64,000 bases of DNA from UBA4416 sp040389965 (GTDB lineage: Bacteria > Bacteroidota > Bacteroidia > B-17B0 > Aurantibacillaceae), in contig JAZJZF010000023.1 in the NCBI GenBank assembly GCA_040389965.1, positions 62,001 through 126,000 on the forward strand, in the 5' to 3' direction. Numbering within the stretch: position 1 is the first letter of the stretch; the number at the start of each line of letters is the position of its first letter. A program made the translations under genes and the position numbers. Below are positions 25,272-34,612 of this stretch, in pieces. Under the pieces are notes generated by a model, which had not been told where the DNA came from, did no database searches, and was given only the letters and a program-made list of their open reading frames with translations.

Positions 25272-27014
25272 TTATTCGTATAATTTTTTGTCGCTGATTT
25301 TTTTATCCAGTAATTCAGAGCCTTGTCCACTTTCTTTGGCTTGTTTCCAATAGATCAAAGCTTCATCTTTTTTACCAAGCTGAAACAAAACATCGCCGTA
25401 GTGTTCACTAATAGCACTTCTTTTACCGCTTTTTACAGCAGCGCCAAGCCATTCTTCGGCCTGTGTGTATTTTCCTTGTTGGTACAGGATCCAACCGTAA
25501 GTATCCATAAAAACGGAATTATTAGGAGACAGCTCATTGCTGCGTCGTGAATATTTTTCTGCTTTTTCCAGATTCTTTTTGCGTAAAGAGAGGAAGTAAG
25601 CATAATTATTTAAGATCGTGGTATTATCGGGATCTGTCTTTAAAGCATCATCAAAAGCTTTATCTGATTTTTCGTAATCTTTTAAATAGTTGTAGGCCGT
25701 TCCCAGGTTCGAATAAAAATCGATCAGTAACTGGTTATTTGAATACACGAACTCGAGTCCGTCTCTTAAGGCTTCAACGGCCTTTTCATATTTTTTTAGT
25801 TGTATGTTGGCAATACCATTAAAAAAGTATGGCGAAGCCTGATTTGGGAATAGCTCAATAGCTTCGGCACTGTGTATTTCCAGTTGGTTGTAGTCATTTA
25901 ATTCCGAATCAAAAAACATCAGTTTATTCCAGGGGTCGAAATGATTTTTATCATACTTCACTGCTAAGGCATACTCGTCGCGCGATTCTTTTATTTTTTT
26001 ATCGCGGTACAGAAATTCGGCATAAATGCTGTGTGATTCCACTGAGTTTGGATGCACCTTTAACATGATCTGGCAGAGCTCATAGGCCTGTTGTTTAAAT
26101 TCTTCGTTTTTGGCTGAAAGATCATAATAGGAACCCATGATCTTATATTTTGTTTCTACTTCAAGCTCAGGATTCTCGAAAGCGATTTTCATTTCTTTGA
26201 AAAAACTTACTTTATCGTTTATTGATTTGTAATAGTCGGCCAAAGCCAGATGCACCATGGGATTGTTTGGATCGACCTTTAATGCTGCTTTGTAGGCTTC
26301 GAGTGCTTTATCGTTTTGTTGATTTTCCTGATAAAATTCGGCCAGGTAAGTATAGTAGCGCGGCTCGTTAGGATTAAATTTGATCAGTTTTTTTAATTCT
26401 TCTTCGGCTTCTGCTGTTTTTTTAATTTGCTTAAGCAGCTTTATTTTGTTTAATGAGAATGCTTCGTTTGCTCCAAATTTCTTTTCGAGCTCATCGTATA
26501 TTTTATACGACTTCTCGTAAGCACCGCCATACATATACTCCGCGGCAAGCCCTTCATAAAAATCAGGTCTGGCAGGATAGTTTTTAATTAAACGGTTGTA
26601 AACATCAGCTGCCTGAAGGTACTGGCGTTTGCTGTGAAGGCATTCGATGTATAAAAGCTGGTACCATTCGTTTTTAGGATCGGCAGCTGCGCAGTCTTTC
26701 CCATATTTAATGGCCAGGTCGTATTGCGCGCTAAAACGGTAGATGTTTCCAAGTTCATATTTAACGGCCGAAGAAGTAGGATCTATTTTCAGGCACTCTT
26801 TGAATCGGTTTTCGGCAAGTTCTACATTGCCTTTCATCCGTTCCTTGCAGCCATCAACAAAAAAATAAGCAAACTTAGTCTGATCTTCTGTCGACAAGCC
26901 TTTGGTTTTTTTTGGATCGGTTGAAGCACCTGCCTGTTTTTTTGATTTGCACGATGATGTAACTACTGCGAGGTTAAGCAGTAAAACAAAAAATATATAA
27001 GTTGCTTGTCTCAA
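25272..27014 (-). CDS. Tetratricopeptide-repeat lipoprotein
   Basis: A 580-residue lipoprotein. The start is a TTG at 27014; an in-frame stop only a few codons upstream leaves no alternative. The lipobox is VVTSSC (Cys22). From about residue 50 to the end the protein is a chain of TPR repeats, for example AVKYELGNIYRFSAQYDLAI, YYTYLAEFYQENQQNDKALE and FYSNLGTAYNYLKDYEKSDK. It probably acts as a protein-binding scaffold on the periplasmic face of the outer membrane. It leads the DUF4292 and EnvC-like genes, suggesting a shared envelope function. Confidence 0.85.
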   Translation of the reverse strand: MRQATYIFFVLLLNLAVVTSSCKSKKQAGASTDPKKTKGLSTEDQTKFAYFFVDGCKERMKGNVELAENRFKECLKIDPTSSAVKYELGNIYRFSAQYDLAIKYGKDCAAADPKNEWYQLLYIECLHSKRQYLQAADVYNRLIKNYPARPDFYEGLAAEYMYGGAYEKSYKIYDELEKKFGANEAFSLNKIKLLKQIKKTAEAEEELKKLIKFNPNEPRYYTYLAEFYQENQQNDKALEAYKAALKVDPNNPMVHLALADYYKSINDKVSFFKEMKIAFENPELEVETKYKIMGSYYDLSAKNEEFKQQAYELCQIMLKVHPNSVESHSIYAEFLYRDKKIKESRDEYALAVKYDKNHFDPWNKLMFFDSELNDYNQLEIHSAEAIELFPNQASPYFFNGIANIQLKKYEKAVEALRDGLEFVYSNNQLLIDFYSNLGTAYNYLKDYEKSDKAFDDALKTDPDNTTILNNYAYFLSLRKKNLEKAEKYSRRSNELSPNNSVFMDTYGWILYQQGKYTQAEEWLGAAVKSGKRSAISEHYGDVLFQLGKKDEALIYWKQAKESGQGSELLDKKISDKKLYE

Positions 27015-27049
27015 ATTCGGGTTACATCAATCGCTTTTCTTCGGCAATT

Positions 27050-28060
27050 TTAAATTGAAATGGTTGTATAATCACTCATGCTAATGTCCAGCGCCTTTCC
27101 TTTTACTTCTGCGCCTTCGCCTATCATACTATTGGAAATATTGATGCCGTTTAATTTTGTGTTAGTCTGTACAATACTGTTTTTAATAATAACATCAGTG
27201 AGTTTACAGCCTGCACCAATGGAAGCATGAGGGCCTACGATTGAATTTTTAAGGACTACATTGTCTCCAATATAACAAGGCTCAATGATAAGGCTGTTTT
27301 CGATGACCGTATTTTTGCCTTTAAGAATTGCTTTGTCTTTATCAAATTCCAGTACACGTTGGTTGGTATAAACAGTGGCATCTTTATTTCCGCAATCGAG
27401 CCATTCGGTAACTTTGCCCGGTGTAAAGGCGATGCCTTTTTGTTTCATGTTCTCAAGGGCATTGGTAAGCTGGAACTCTCCTTTTTCGGTAATGTTATTA
27501 TCTAAAAGGTATTGTAATTCTTTTTTAAGATTGTCGCCATCTTTAAAATAATAGATGCCAATAATGGCGAGGTTACTTACAAAGCTTGTTGGTTTTTCTA
27601 CAAAATCGGTTATAACACCGGCGCCGTTTAATTTTACCACACCAAACTGGCTAGGGTCTTCAATACCCTGTACCCAAATAACGCCTTCCTGATTGGTATC
27701 CATTACAAAATCAGCTTTAAAAAGTGTATCGGCAAAGGCTACTACGGTTTTCCCGGTAATGGATTCTTTGGCGCACATAATGGCGTGAGCAGTTCCAAGG
27801 GCTTTTTCCTGGTAGCAAATGGTTCCTTTTGCGCCCTGTTCGTTAGCTATTTTTACAAGGTTTTCTTCTACCTCTTTTCCAAAATCGGGGCCTATGATAA
27901 AGGCGATTTCGTCAACTTTTTCGCCACAAACTTTGGTTATATCTTCTACAAGTCTTTGTACTATTGGTTTTCCGGCAACATGGATTAAGGGTTTAGGAAC
28001 TGTAAGGGTATGAGGCCTCATACGTTTACCTTTTCCAGCCATAGGGATAATGATCTTCAT
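27050..28060 (-). CDS. Sugar-1-phosphate nucleotidyltransferase with left-handed beta-helix tail
   Basis: A 336-residue protein; the start at 28060 (MKIIIPMAGKGKRMRP) is preferred because a -7 box at 28091-28098 would lie inside any longer version. Residues 1-240 are a RmlA-like nucleotidyltransferase with the GKGKRMRPHTLTVPKPL motif. Residues about 250-336 form a hexapeptide beta-helix (ENSLIIEPCYIGDNVVLKNS onward). It activates a sugar phosphate, probably glucose- or mannose-1-phosphate, for surface glycan synthesis. The nucleotide and sugar cannot be read with certainty. Confidence 0.85.
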   Translation of the reverse strand: MKIIIPMAGKGKRMRPHTLTVPKPLIHVAGKPIVQRLVEDITKVCGEKVDEIAFIIGPDFGKEVEENLVKIANEQGAKGTICYQEKALGTAHAIMCAKESITGKTVVAFADTLFKADFVMDTNQEGVIWVQGIEDPSQFGVVKLNGAGVITDFVEKPTSFVSNLAIIGIYYFKDGDNLKKELQYLLDNNITEKGEFQLTNALENMKQKGIAFTPGKVTEWLDCGNKDATVYTNQRVLEFDKDKAILKGKNTVIENSLIIEPCYIGDNVVLKNSIVGPHASIGAGCKLTDVIIKNSIVQTNTKLNGINISNSMIGEGAEVKGKALDISMSDYTTISI

Positions 28061-28090
28061 AATTTTGTTAAAATCTGTAATAAATAGAAA

Positions 28091-28098
28091 CAAATATA
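28091..28098 (-). promoter_or_regulatory. -7 promoter box (TATATTTG) for the nucleotidyltransferase operon
   Basis: A perfect TAnnTTTG match on the minus strand, 30 bases upstream of the start at 28060. A TTTG lies 23 bases further upstream, at the long end of accepted spacing. Confidence 0.45.
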
Positions 28099-28234
28099 GT
28101 ATTAAAAAGCGGAGAAAATACCAAATTTATAAGGCTTGTAAACAGGCTAGTGCTCACATCCCGAGTTATTTGTAAATTTTAACAATTAACAAGTTTGGCT
28201 GGTTAAAGACTAATTTAAATGGTATTTGAAATCT

Positions 28235-28267
28235 AAAAAAGCTACTGTTTTTTCAGTAGCTTTTTTT
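28235..28267 (-). terminator. Intrinsic terminator after the SDR gene
   Basis: A 13-bp stem (28235-28247 with 28254-28266) with a 6-base loop; on the minus strand it is followed by a T-run. It ends the leftward SDR transcript 16 bases past the stop codon. Confidence 0.85.
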
Positions 28268-28282
28268 AAGGAGAATGAGAAA

Positions 28283-29071
28283 TTAAAGATTGGCAGTTCT
28301 CCCACCATCAACGGGTAAATTGATACCGTTAATGTAAGAGGCTGCAGGTGATGCTAAAAAGGCAACTGCATTGGCTACTTCTGAAGCTTCTGCAAAACGA
28401 CCCATAGGGATTTCTGACAGCATTTCGTTGGTTACTTCATCTAAAGCATGTCCGGTTTTTGTGGATTTGTTTTCGATGATTGTTTTCAGTCGTACTGTAG
28501 CTGTTGCACCCGGCAGTACATTGTTAACCGTTATGTTAAATTTACCAAGCTCGTTGGCCAGAGTCTTACTCCAGTTGGCAACGGCAGCACGTATCGTATT
28601 AGATACTCCAAGGTTTGGCAAAGGTGCTTTTACGGAGGTTGAAATAATATTGATAATGCGCCCGTATTTGGCGTTTTTCATATGCTCTACGCAGGCCTGT
28701 ACCAAAATGTGATTACAGATGAGGTGGTTATTAAATGCAGATAAAAACTCTTCTGTTTTAGCTGAGGTAATAGGGCCGGATGGCGGGCCACCGGTATTAT
28801 TTACAAGAATATGTACTCCCGGTTGACGTTGCAGATAAGCTTCTACAATTTGTTTTAATTCATCGGGTTTAGAAAAATCAACACATAAGTATGAATGCAG
28901 TTGGCCTGCACCGGTGCTTAATTCCAGTTTGGTGGCTTTTAAGGCTTCTTCGTTGCGGGCTACTAATGTTACTGCTGCGCCTAAATTTGCCAGTTCAATG
29001 GCAATGGCTTTACCTATACCTTGTGTGCTCCCGCATACAATGGCTTGTTTATTTTTTAAATCTAAATTCAT
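28283..29071 (-). CDS. SDR family oxidoreductase lacking the usual Tyr-Lys catalytic pair
   Basis: A 262-residue short-chain dehydrogenase; the start at 29071 (MNLDLKNKQAIVCG) removes ten unsupported residues. The cofactor motif GSTQGIG (residues 14-20), the NNTGG motif and the C-terminal INGINLPVDGG are present. The catalytic YxxxK is replaced by S157-x3-R161 in LGVSNTIRAAVANW, though a serine/threonine pair remains at 144-145. A subfamily of FabG-annotated SDRs has this same SN-x2-R pattern, so this is probably an inherited variant. Whether it is an enzyme is open. It stands alone, with a strong terminator downstream. Confidence 0.85.
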   Translation of the reverse strand: MNLDLKNKQAIVCGSTQGIGKAIAIELANLGAAVTLVARNEEALKATKLELSTGAGQLHSYLCVDFSKPDELKQIVEAYLQRQPGVHILVNNTGGPPSGPITSAKTEEFLSAFNNHLICNHILVQACVEHMKNAKYGRIINIISTSVKAPLPNLGVSNTIRAAVANWSKTLANELGKFNITVNNVLPGATATVRLKTIIENKSTKTGHALDEVTNEMLSEIPMGRFAEASEVANAVAFLASPAASYINGINLPVDGGRTANL

Positions 29072-29170
29072 AGAGGATACAAATAAGTTACGAATATACA
29101 AATTGGATTACGAATTATATAAATTAGAATAAAGAAGCTGCTTCTTATTTCTTTTAAATTGATTGTTTTG

Positions 29171-29194
29171 GTTCTCGACTCCGCTCGCGATGAC
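29171..29194. repeat. Short dispersed-type intergenic repeat remnant
   Basis: TTCTCGACTCCGCTCGCGATGA, read on the other strand as a TCATCGCGAGCGGAGTCGAGAA unit, resembles a GC-rich unit common between genes of many Bacteroidota. Only one copy is in this window, so its repeat nature is recalled knowledge and not shown here. Confidence 0.4.
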
Positions 29195-29241
29195 GGAAAA
29201 CTTCGACATTTTGACCCTCTGCTTGACAATATTCTATTATT

Positions 29242-29270
29242 AAAAAGGTCGAACAACATTGCTCGACTTT
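29242..29270 (-). terminator. Probable intrinsic terminator after tadA
   Basis: On the minus strand GTCGAGCAA pairs with the inverted TTGTTCGAC (29248-29267, one mismatch, very short loop), followed by a CCTTTTT run. It lies 18 bases beyond the tadA stop codon. Confidence 0.55.
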
Positions 29271-29287
29271 CTCATTTTTCTTTGCAG

Positions 29288-29734
29288 TTAATTTTTCCTT
29301 TTTGATGCAAAAAACTCTTTTAATATTGCGGAGCATTCTTGCTCTAAAACTCCATTAATCACAGTAGTTTTAGGATGGAGTATGTTTTGGGCAATTTTTG
29401 TAAAACCTCTTTTTTCATCGCTGGCGCCATATACTATTTTTGTAATATGTGTCCAATGCAAAGCGCCTGCGCACATAGGGCATGGTTCAAGCGTTACATA
29501 AAGGGTACAGTCATTTAAATATTTTCCGCCAATGGCATTGGCAGCAGAAGTAATAACCTGCATTTCGGCATGCGCTGTTACATCGTTTAAGCGTTCGGTA
29601 TAATTATGAGCCCTTGCAATAATTTTATTATTGGCTACTATTACGGCGCCCACCGGAACTTCATCGGCCTGAAATGCTTTCTGTGCTTCTTTCAGGGCCT
29701 CGTTCATAAAGTATTCATCCGAATAGAGTTCCAT
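29288..29734 (-). CDS. tadA: tRNA-specific adenosine deaminase
   Basis: A 148-residue zinc deaminase that converts A34 to inosine in the tRNA-Arg anticodon. The catalytic HAE motif is in VTAHAEMQVI and the second zinc motif is PCPMCAGAL, both intact. Length is normal. It follows the DUF1684 gene by 3 bases on the same strand and is the last gene of the gltX/scramblase-like/DUF1684/tadA leftward run. Confidence 0.93.
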   Translation of the reverse strand: MELYSDEYFMNEALKEAQKAFQADEVPVGAVIVANNKIIARAHNYTERLNDVTAHAEMQVITSAANAIGGKYLNDCTLYVTLEPCPMCAGALHWTHITKIVYGASDEKRGFTKIAQNILHPKTTVINGVLEQECSAILKEFFASKRKN

Positions 29735-29737
29735 CTT

Positions 29738-30337
29738 TTAATGTTCTGTAGGTGCTTTAACGCCTGCTTTAATTTGAACAGGCAAAGTGTTTTCGATAGG
29801 TGTGATAGGGCAGGAAAAACGATCAGAATAGGCACAGTAGGGATTATAGGCTTTATTAAAATCGCATACGATCGTTTTGCCGGCTGGGATAGTAAGGTCT
29901 ATAAACCGACCGCCACCATAAGTTTCCACGGAATTGGTAAGGTCTTTAAATGGCAGGAACAAATAGTTTTTGTAAGCTTCTAATTTTATGAGATCAAGGC
30001 TTTGGTACACATTCAGCTTCATGTTTTTTCCGTTAATGGAAAATGACACTTCTCCATATTTCAGATAGTCTCTGGCTTCTCCTTTGGTAGTAGTCATCTT
30101 AAACGGCTTTTCGTTTGGTGTTCTCAAAAAAGCAGCGGTTACGCGATAGGTGAGGTCAATAGGATAAAAATCATGACCCTTAAATATAAGTCTTTTTTCT
30201 TTGGATAAGGGAGAATGCAGGCTATCCATATAATCTGTATTCAGTATGTTTTGAAAAGAAAGGATATCTTCCTTTTCATTCTGTGCAAAAGAAAAAGAAG
30301 AGATAAAAAACAGAACTGCGAGTATAGGATATTTCAT
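29738..30337 (-). CDS. DUF1684 domain-containing exported protein
   Basis: A 199-residue secreted protein with signal peptide ending SFAQ near residue 18. It matches DUF1684: the C-terminal block DFNKAYNPYCAYSDRFSCPI followed by PIENTLPVQIKAGVK is the family signature, with two conserved cysteines. The function of the family is not established. It lies 4 bases from the scramblase-like gene and 3 bases from tadA, so it is part of the same transcript. Confidence 0.85.
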   Translation of the reverse strand: MKYPILAVLFFISSFSFAQNEKEDILSFQNILNTDYMDSLHSPLSKEKRLIFKGHDFYPIDLTYRVTAAFLRTPNEKPFKMTTTKGEARDYLKYGEVSFSINGKNMKLNVYQSLDLIKLEAYKNYLFLPFKDLTNSVETYGGGRFIDLTIPAGKTIVCDFNKAYNPYCAYSDRFSCPITPIENTLPVQIKAGVKAPTEH

Positions 30338-30341
30338 AGAC

Positions 30342-30929
30342 TTACTCTTTTAATACCATATCAATGCACATGACAGCCGCCATGATCAGAATGCGTGTAT
30401 TGTCTTCTTTTTTTGTAGAATCATTAATAGATAAAATATAATTATCTGCTGTTGTAAATAATTCTTTACCAATACCGGCCCATTTTTTTGTAACCTGTGC
30501 CAGTTCTGTATTGCCCTGCATAAATTTAAAATCCCAGCTGGTCCATTTGCCTTTTAAAGTACATAATACATTGTCCTGAGGATCGAGCACATCAAACTTC
30601 CCGCCAATAGAAAAGAATTTTTGTTTAAAGCGTCCTACAAGGTTATGGTGTTCATCAAATACTTCTACAGTAGACAGAAATAAAGAAAAGCCACGTTTCA
30701 CTTCAAGCACAGGTTCTCCTTTGGCCGATTTAATTTCTACATGAAAGGGGGTCATCCTTTTATAATCGGTAAAGCGGAACATTTTGGTAAAAAAACCTAA
30801 TTGTTCTTCTCGACAGTTCATTAATAATTCTTTGGTATCCGGATTATAAATATCAAAGTTATTGGCTGCTTTAAACATACCAACATGTTCCTTAATAAAG
30901 AACAGATTTTGTTTTAATAATGAATGCAT
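30342..30929 (-). CDS. Phospholipid scramblase-related / LURP-one-like protein
   Basis: A 195-residue protein with the tubby-like beta-barrel pattern of bacterial scramblase-related proteins: NNFDIYNPDTKELLMNCRE, a central VLEVKRGFSLFLSTVEVFD, and FDVLDPQDNVLCTLKGKW, ending in a hydrophobic helix (ILIMAAVMCIDMVL). In bacteria the role of this fold is unclear; it may bind membrane lipid. It follows gltX by 10 bases and leads the DUF1684 gene, likely in one operon. Confidence 0.75.
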   Translation of the reverse strand: MHSLLKQNLFFIKEHVGMFKAANNFDIYNPDTKELLMNCREEQLGFFTKMFRFTDYKRMTPFHVEIKSAKGEPVLEVKRGFSLFLSTVEVFDEHHNLVGRFKQKFFSIGGKFDVLDPQDNVLCTLKGKWTSWDFKFMQGNTELAQVTKKWAGIGKELFTTADNYILSINDSTKKEDNTRILIMAAVMCIDMVLKE

Positions 30930-30939
30930 ACGTTTTAAA

Positions 30940-32457
30940 TTATAATTTAGATAAAGCCGTTTTTAATCGTGCAATTACTTCGTCTTTTCCCAGTAATGCC
31001 AACATGTCGAATAACTGTGCACCACCGGCAACACCTGTTGTTAATACGCGTACTAATTGCATATCTATTTTACCTAATTCGGGTTCAACTGCGGCAAATA
31101 AATCATGAATGGAAGTAATGCTCCAAACATCCAGAGCAGCTAATTTTTCAGTTAATTTGGTATAGGTAGCTTTGGAGTTTTCATTCCATTTTTTAGCCAT
31201 TACTTTTTCATCGTAGCTTGTTGGTGTTACAAAAAAGTAAGACCCCAAATCGTAAAACTCATTTACAAAATGTGCTTTTTCTTTTATCAGCCTGCAAAAT
31301 TCAGCTACAAATACTTTGTCTTTTTTAATGCCTTTGGCTTCCAGTAATGGGCTTACGGCATCGGCCAATTGCTCATCGGTTTGCATTCTCAGGTATTGCT
31401 GGTTGAACCATTTTGTTTTTTCAGGGTCGAATTTAGCACCTGATTTATTAACGCGTTCAAACGAAAAATTCTCGATCAATTCCTGTTTGCTCATAATTTC
31501 CCTGTTATCGCCGGGGTTCCAACCAAGCAGGGCAAGCATATTAATAAAAGCTTCCGGCATAAAGCCCGATTCTTTATAGCCTACATAATCTGTTTTATCT
31601 CTTGGATCGTGCCAGTTTAAAGGAAACATTGGCAACCCTGATTTATCGCGTTTCGATAATTTCCCGTTGCCGTCAGGCTTTAAGATCAATGGTAAGTGTG
31701 CCAGTTGCGGCATCTGATCTTCCAGACCTAAATAACGGTAAATTAAAATATGTGATGGAGCACTTGGCAACCATTCTTCACCACGCACAGCATGCGTGAT
31801 CTTCATTTCAATATCGTCTACAATATGCGCCAAATGATAGGTTGGCATGCCATCACTTTTTAATAATACTTTATCATCTACCTGTGAGGAGTTAACGGTC
31901 ACCCATCCACGGATAATATCATGAAAACGAATCTCCTCGTTGCGGGGTACTTTTAAACGTACTACATGAGGTGCACCACTTTCTATTAATTTTTTTACTT
32001 CGTCCTCAGGTAACGTTAATGAGTTACGCATGTTTTGACGCGTAATGGCGTTGTATTGCGGAGCTACTACTTTGGCAGCTTCCAGGCGTTTACGCATCTC
32101 ATCCAGTTCTTCGGAGGTATCAAAGGCAATATAGGCATGACCTGGTGCAATAAGTTGATCGGCATATTTTTTATAAATGCCTAGTTCTTTACGTTCGCTT
32201 TGGCGGTAAGGGGTGTAGGGGCCATCGCCAAAACCCACACCTTCGTTTGGTTCTATACCACACCATTTAAGCGCGCTTATGATATAATCTTCGGCACCTT
32301 CTACATAGCGTGTCTGGTCAGTATCTTCAATACGCAGCACAAAATCGCCGCCATGTTTTTTTGCAAATAAATAACTAAATAGGGCAGTGCGTACACCACC
32401 CATATGTAAGCCTCCCGTTGGACTGGGAGCAAAACGTAATCGCACTTTCTTTTCCAT
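30940..32457 (-). CDS. gltX: Glutamate--tRNA ligase
   Basis: A 505-residue class I aminoacyl-tRNA synthetase that charges tRNA-Glu. The HIGH-like motif is in PSPTGGLHMGGVRTALF and the KMSKS motif reads KLSKRD. The start at 32457 (MEKKVRLRFAPSP) is preferred: the TATCTTTG box at 32464-32471 ends 7 bases upstream and would overlap the alternative ATG at 32466. Whether it is discriminating cannot be decided here. Confidence 0.95.
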   Translation of the reverse strand: MEKKVRLRFAPSPTGGLHMGGVRTALFSYLFAKKHGGDFVLRIEDTDQTRYVEGAEDYIISALKWCGIEPNEGVGFGDGPYTPYRQSERKELGIYKKYADQLIAPGHAYIAFDTSEELDEMRKRLEAAKVVAPQYNAITRQNMRNSLTLPEDEVKKLIESGAPHVVRLKVPRNEEIRFHDIIRGWVTVNSSQVDDKVLLKSDGMPTYHLAHIVDDIEMKITHAVRGEEWLPSAPSHILIYRYLGLEDQMPQLAHLPLILKPDGNGKLSKRDKSGLPMFPLNWHDPRDKTDYVGYKESGFMPEAFINMLALLGWNPGDNREIMSKQELIENFSFERVNKSGAKFDPEKTKWFNQQYLRMQTDEQLADAVSPLLEAKGIKKDKVFVAEFCRLIKEKAHFVNEFYDLGSYFFVTPTSYDEKVMAKKWNENSKATYTKLTEKLAALDVWSITSIHDLFAAVEPELGKIDMQLVRVLTTGVAGGAQLFDMLALLGKDEVIARLKTALSKL

Positions 32458-32463
32458 AGGGTG

Positions 32464-32471
32464 CAAAGATA
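32464..32471 (-). promoter_or_regulatory. -7 promoter box for gltX (TATCTTTG)
   Basis: A perfect TAnnTTTG box whose right end is 7 bases before the gltX start codon on the minus strand, predicting a leaderless or nearly leaderless message. Confidence 0.5.
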
Positions 32472-32579
32472 ATTATAAAATTTAAGTTTGATAAGTTTAT
32501 GTTTATTTCAAAAAAACCACTAGTTTTAGATGAATGAATTAGTAAAAATTTAAATAGCTGATAAAAAACTACTGCCTCT

Positions 32580-34577
32580 ATGAAAATGTACACTAAAATC
32601 CTGAAATATATCTTCGTGCTTTATGGTATGTGTTTTTGGGAAGCATCATTTTCGCAGGATTTAAATGTAGATTCATGTCTCCGGGTGTTGCCAACTTTAA
32701 AAGACGATACCAACAAAGTTATATTACTGAATAAAATTGCCTGGGATATCGCGTATACCAATCTCCAGAAAGGAATTGACTATTCGATACAAAGTTATGA
32801 GCTGGCAAAAAAATTAAATTACGAACGCATTTATGCCCGTATTTGTAATACGCAGGGCTCTATTTATGCCGATATGGCTGAAGTTCCCAAAGCCCTTAAT
32901 ATATACCTGGAAGGGTTAAAGTATACCAAAAAGTATAATCAACAGGGACTGAGCGCGGCTTTATATAATTCGCTGGGCAATTTATATGGAACAACCGGAG
33001 AGATGAGAAAGGCACAGTCTTATTATCTTTTGAGTGTGGCTGCATATGCAAAAGGGCATCCCGGCAAATTCCCTGTGGCGGCATATAGTAATATAGCGGG
33101 GACTTATACAAAGCTGGATATGCTGGATAGTGCCATGTATTATATTAACCTGTGCCTGGATTATCATTTAAAAAATAAAGATAAAAGCGGCCTGGCTAAT
33201 AATTACATTTCTCTTTCCGAGATTTATTTTGAACAAAAAGAGAAAGAAAAATGTTTAACTGCAGCCCGCGAGGCCGTTAATACTGCAAAAGAAATGGGTG
33301 ATGAGTATACGTTATCGCACGCCTATGTGCAGTTGGGAAGCGCTTTAGATTTGAACGATAAAAATCAGGAGGCTTTTGAAGCCGTAAATGAAGCTATTAC
33401 CTCTGCCAAAAAAACGGGCGATATGCCTGCGTTAGAGCTGGCTACCCAGTATTTAAGCCAGATTTATGAGAAAACGGGGGACTATAAGAATAGCCTTAAA
33501 TTTTATAAAGAATATAAAATATACCAGGATAGTTCGTTGAACAAAGAAGGTATCCAACAGGTTAAAAATGCGGAAGCAAAATATGAAAGTGAAAAAAAGC
33601 AAAAAGAAATTGAATTGCTGGGAGAGAAACAAAAGCTGAACGATGCGGAAAGCCAAAAGAGAAAGGTATACCTGTATGCCGCATTCATAGGCATTATTGC
33701 ACTTGCCTTTGTATTGGTTATTTTGTACAGGAATAATTTATTGAAGCAGAAAACAAACAAAAACCTGGAAGCATTTAATAAAGAAATTAATCATCAGAAA
33801 GAACTGGTTGAAGTAAAGAATAAGGAAATAACCGATAGTATTAATTACGCCAGGCGTATTCAGCAAAGTATTTTAACAAGCGATCAGTATTTTAAAAAAC
33901 ATACAGCAGATTTTTTTATTTTATTCAAACCAAAAGATATTGTGAGCGGCGATTTTTACTGGGCATTGAATTATGAAAATAAATTAATGGTAATGACCGC
34001 AGATTGCACAGGACATGGTGTGCCTGGCGCGATGATGAGTATGATGGGTGTTAATTTTTTAAATGAAATTGTAAACGAGAAAAAAATTACGGATCCTGCG
34101 GCTGTTTTAAATCAGCTAAGAAAAGATATTGTAAAGGCTTTAAACCCTGAGGGCAGTTTAATGGAAGCTAAAGATGGCATGGATTGCAGTTTCTGTAGTT
34201 TTGACATGGGTAAGCTGAAATTAACGTATGCCAATGCAAATAATCCTTTTTATATTATTCGGAACAACGAAGTTATTATTTCCGAATTAAATAAAATGCC
34301 CATTGGTGCCGGACATAATTCTGATGAGTTGTTTAAGGATTTTGAAATAACGCTTCAAAAAGGAGATCTTGTGATTTCCTTTACAGATGGCTATGCCGAC
34401 CAGTTTGGCGGGCCTAAAGGAAAGAAATTTAAATACAAGCAACTGGAAGAATTACTTTTAGTCAACGCACATTTACCAATGAATGAGATCAAGCAAAAGT
34501 TGAATGATACTATTGAAATGTGGAAAGGTAATCTGGAGCAAGTGGATGACATTTGCCTGCTTGGCATCAGAATTTAA
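32580..34577 (+). CDS. TPR sensor with SpoIIE-type PP2C phosphatase domain
   Basis: A 665-residue membrane protein. A leader at residues 1-26 (GMCFWEASFSQ) is followed by TPR repeats at about 45-320 in the periplasm, a coiled coil (about 325-360), one transmembrane helix (361-383) and a second coiled coil. The cytosolic SpoIIE serine phosphatase domain spans about 440-665. The metal-binding aspartates are visible in SGDFYW (D458), ADCTGHG (D475), DGMD (532-535) and TDGYADQ (D603). This layout is widespread in Bacteroidota and transmits an envelope signal to a phosphoprotein switch. A SiaB-type kinase gene at 18230 could serve the opposite reaction. The partner protein is not identified. Confidence 0.87.
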   Translation: MKMYTKILKYIFVLYGMCFWEASFSQDLNVDSCLRVLPTLKDDTNKVILLNKIAWDIAYTNLQKGIDYSIQSYELAKKLNYERIYARICNTQGSIYADMAEVPKALNIYLEGLKYTKKYNQQGLSAALYNSLGNLYGTTGEMRKAQSYYLLSVAAYAKGHPGKFPVAAYSNIAGTYTKLDMLDSAMYYINLCLDYHLKNKDKSGLANNYISLSEIYFEQKEKEKCLTAAREAVNTAKEMGDEYTLSHAYVQLGSALDLNDKNQEAFEAVNEAITSAKKTGDMPALELATQYLSQIYEKTGDYKNSLKFYKEYKIYQDSSLNKEGIQQVKNAEAKYESEKKQKEIELLGEKQKLNDAESQKRKVYLYAAFIGIIALAFVLVILYRNNLLKQKTNKNLEAFNKEINHQKELVEVKNKEITDSINYARRIQQSILTSDQYFKKHTADFFILFKPKDIVSGDFYWALNYENKLMVMTADCTGHGVPGAMMSMMGVNFLNEIVNEKKITDPAAVLNQLRKDIVKALNPEGSLMEAKDGMDCSFCSFDMGKLKLTYANANNPFYIIRNNEVIISELNKMPIGAGHNSDELFKDFEITLQKGDLVISFTDGYADQFGGPKGKKFKYKQLEELLLVNAHLPMNEIKQKLNDTIEMWKGNLEQVDDICLLGIRI

Positions 34578-34612
34578 GGATAAACAATTAACTAATTTAA
34601 TACGATTTTAAT

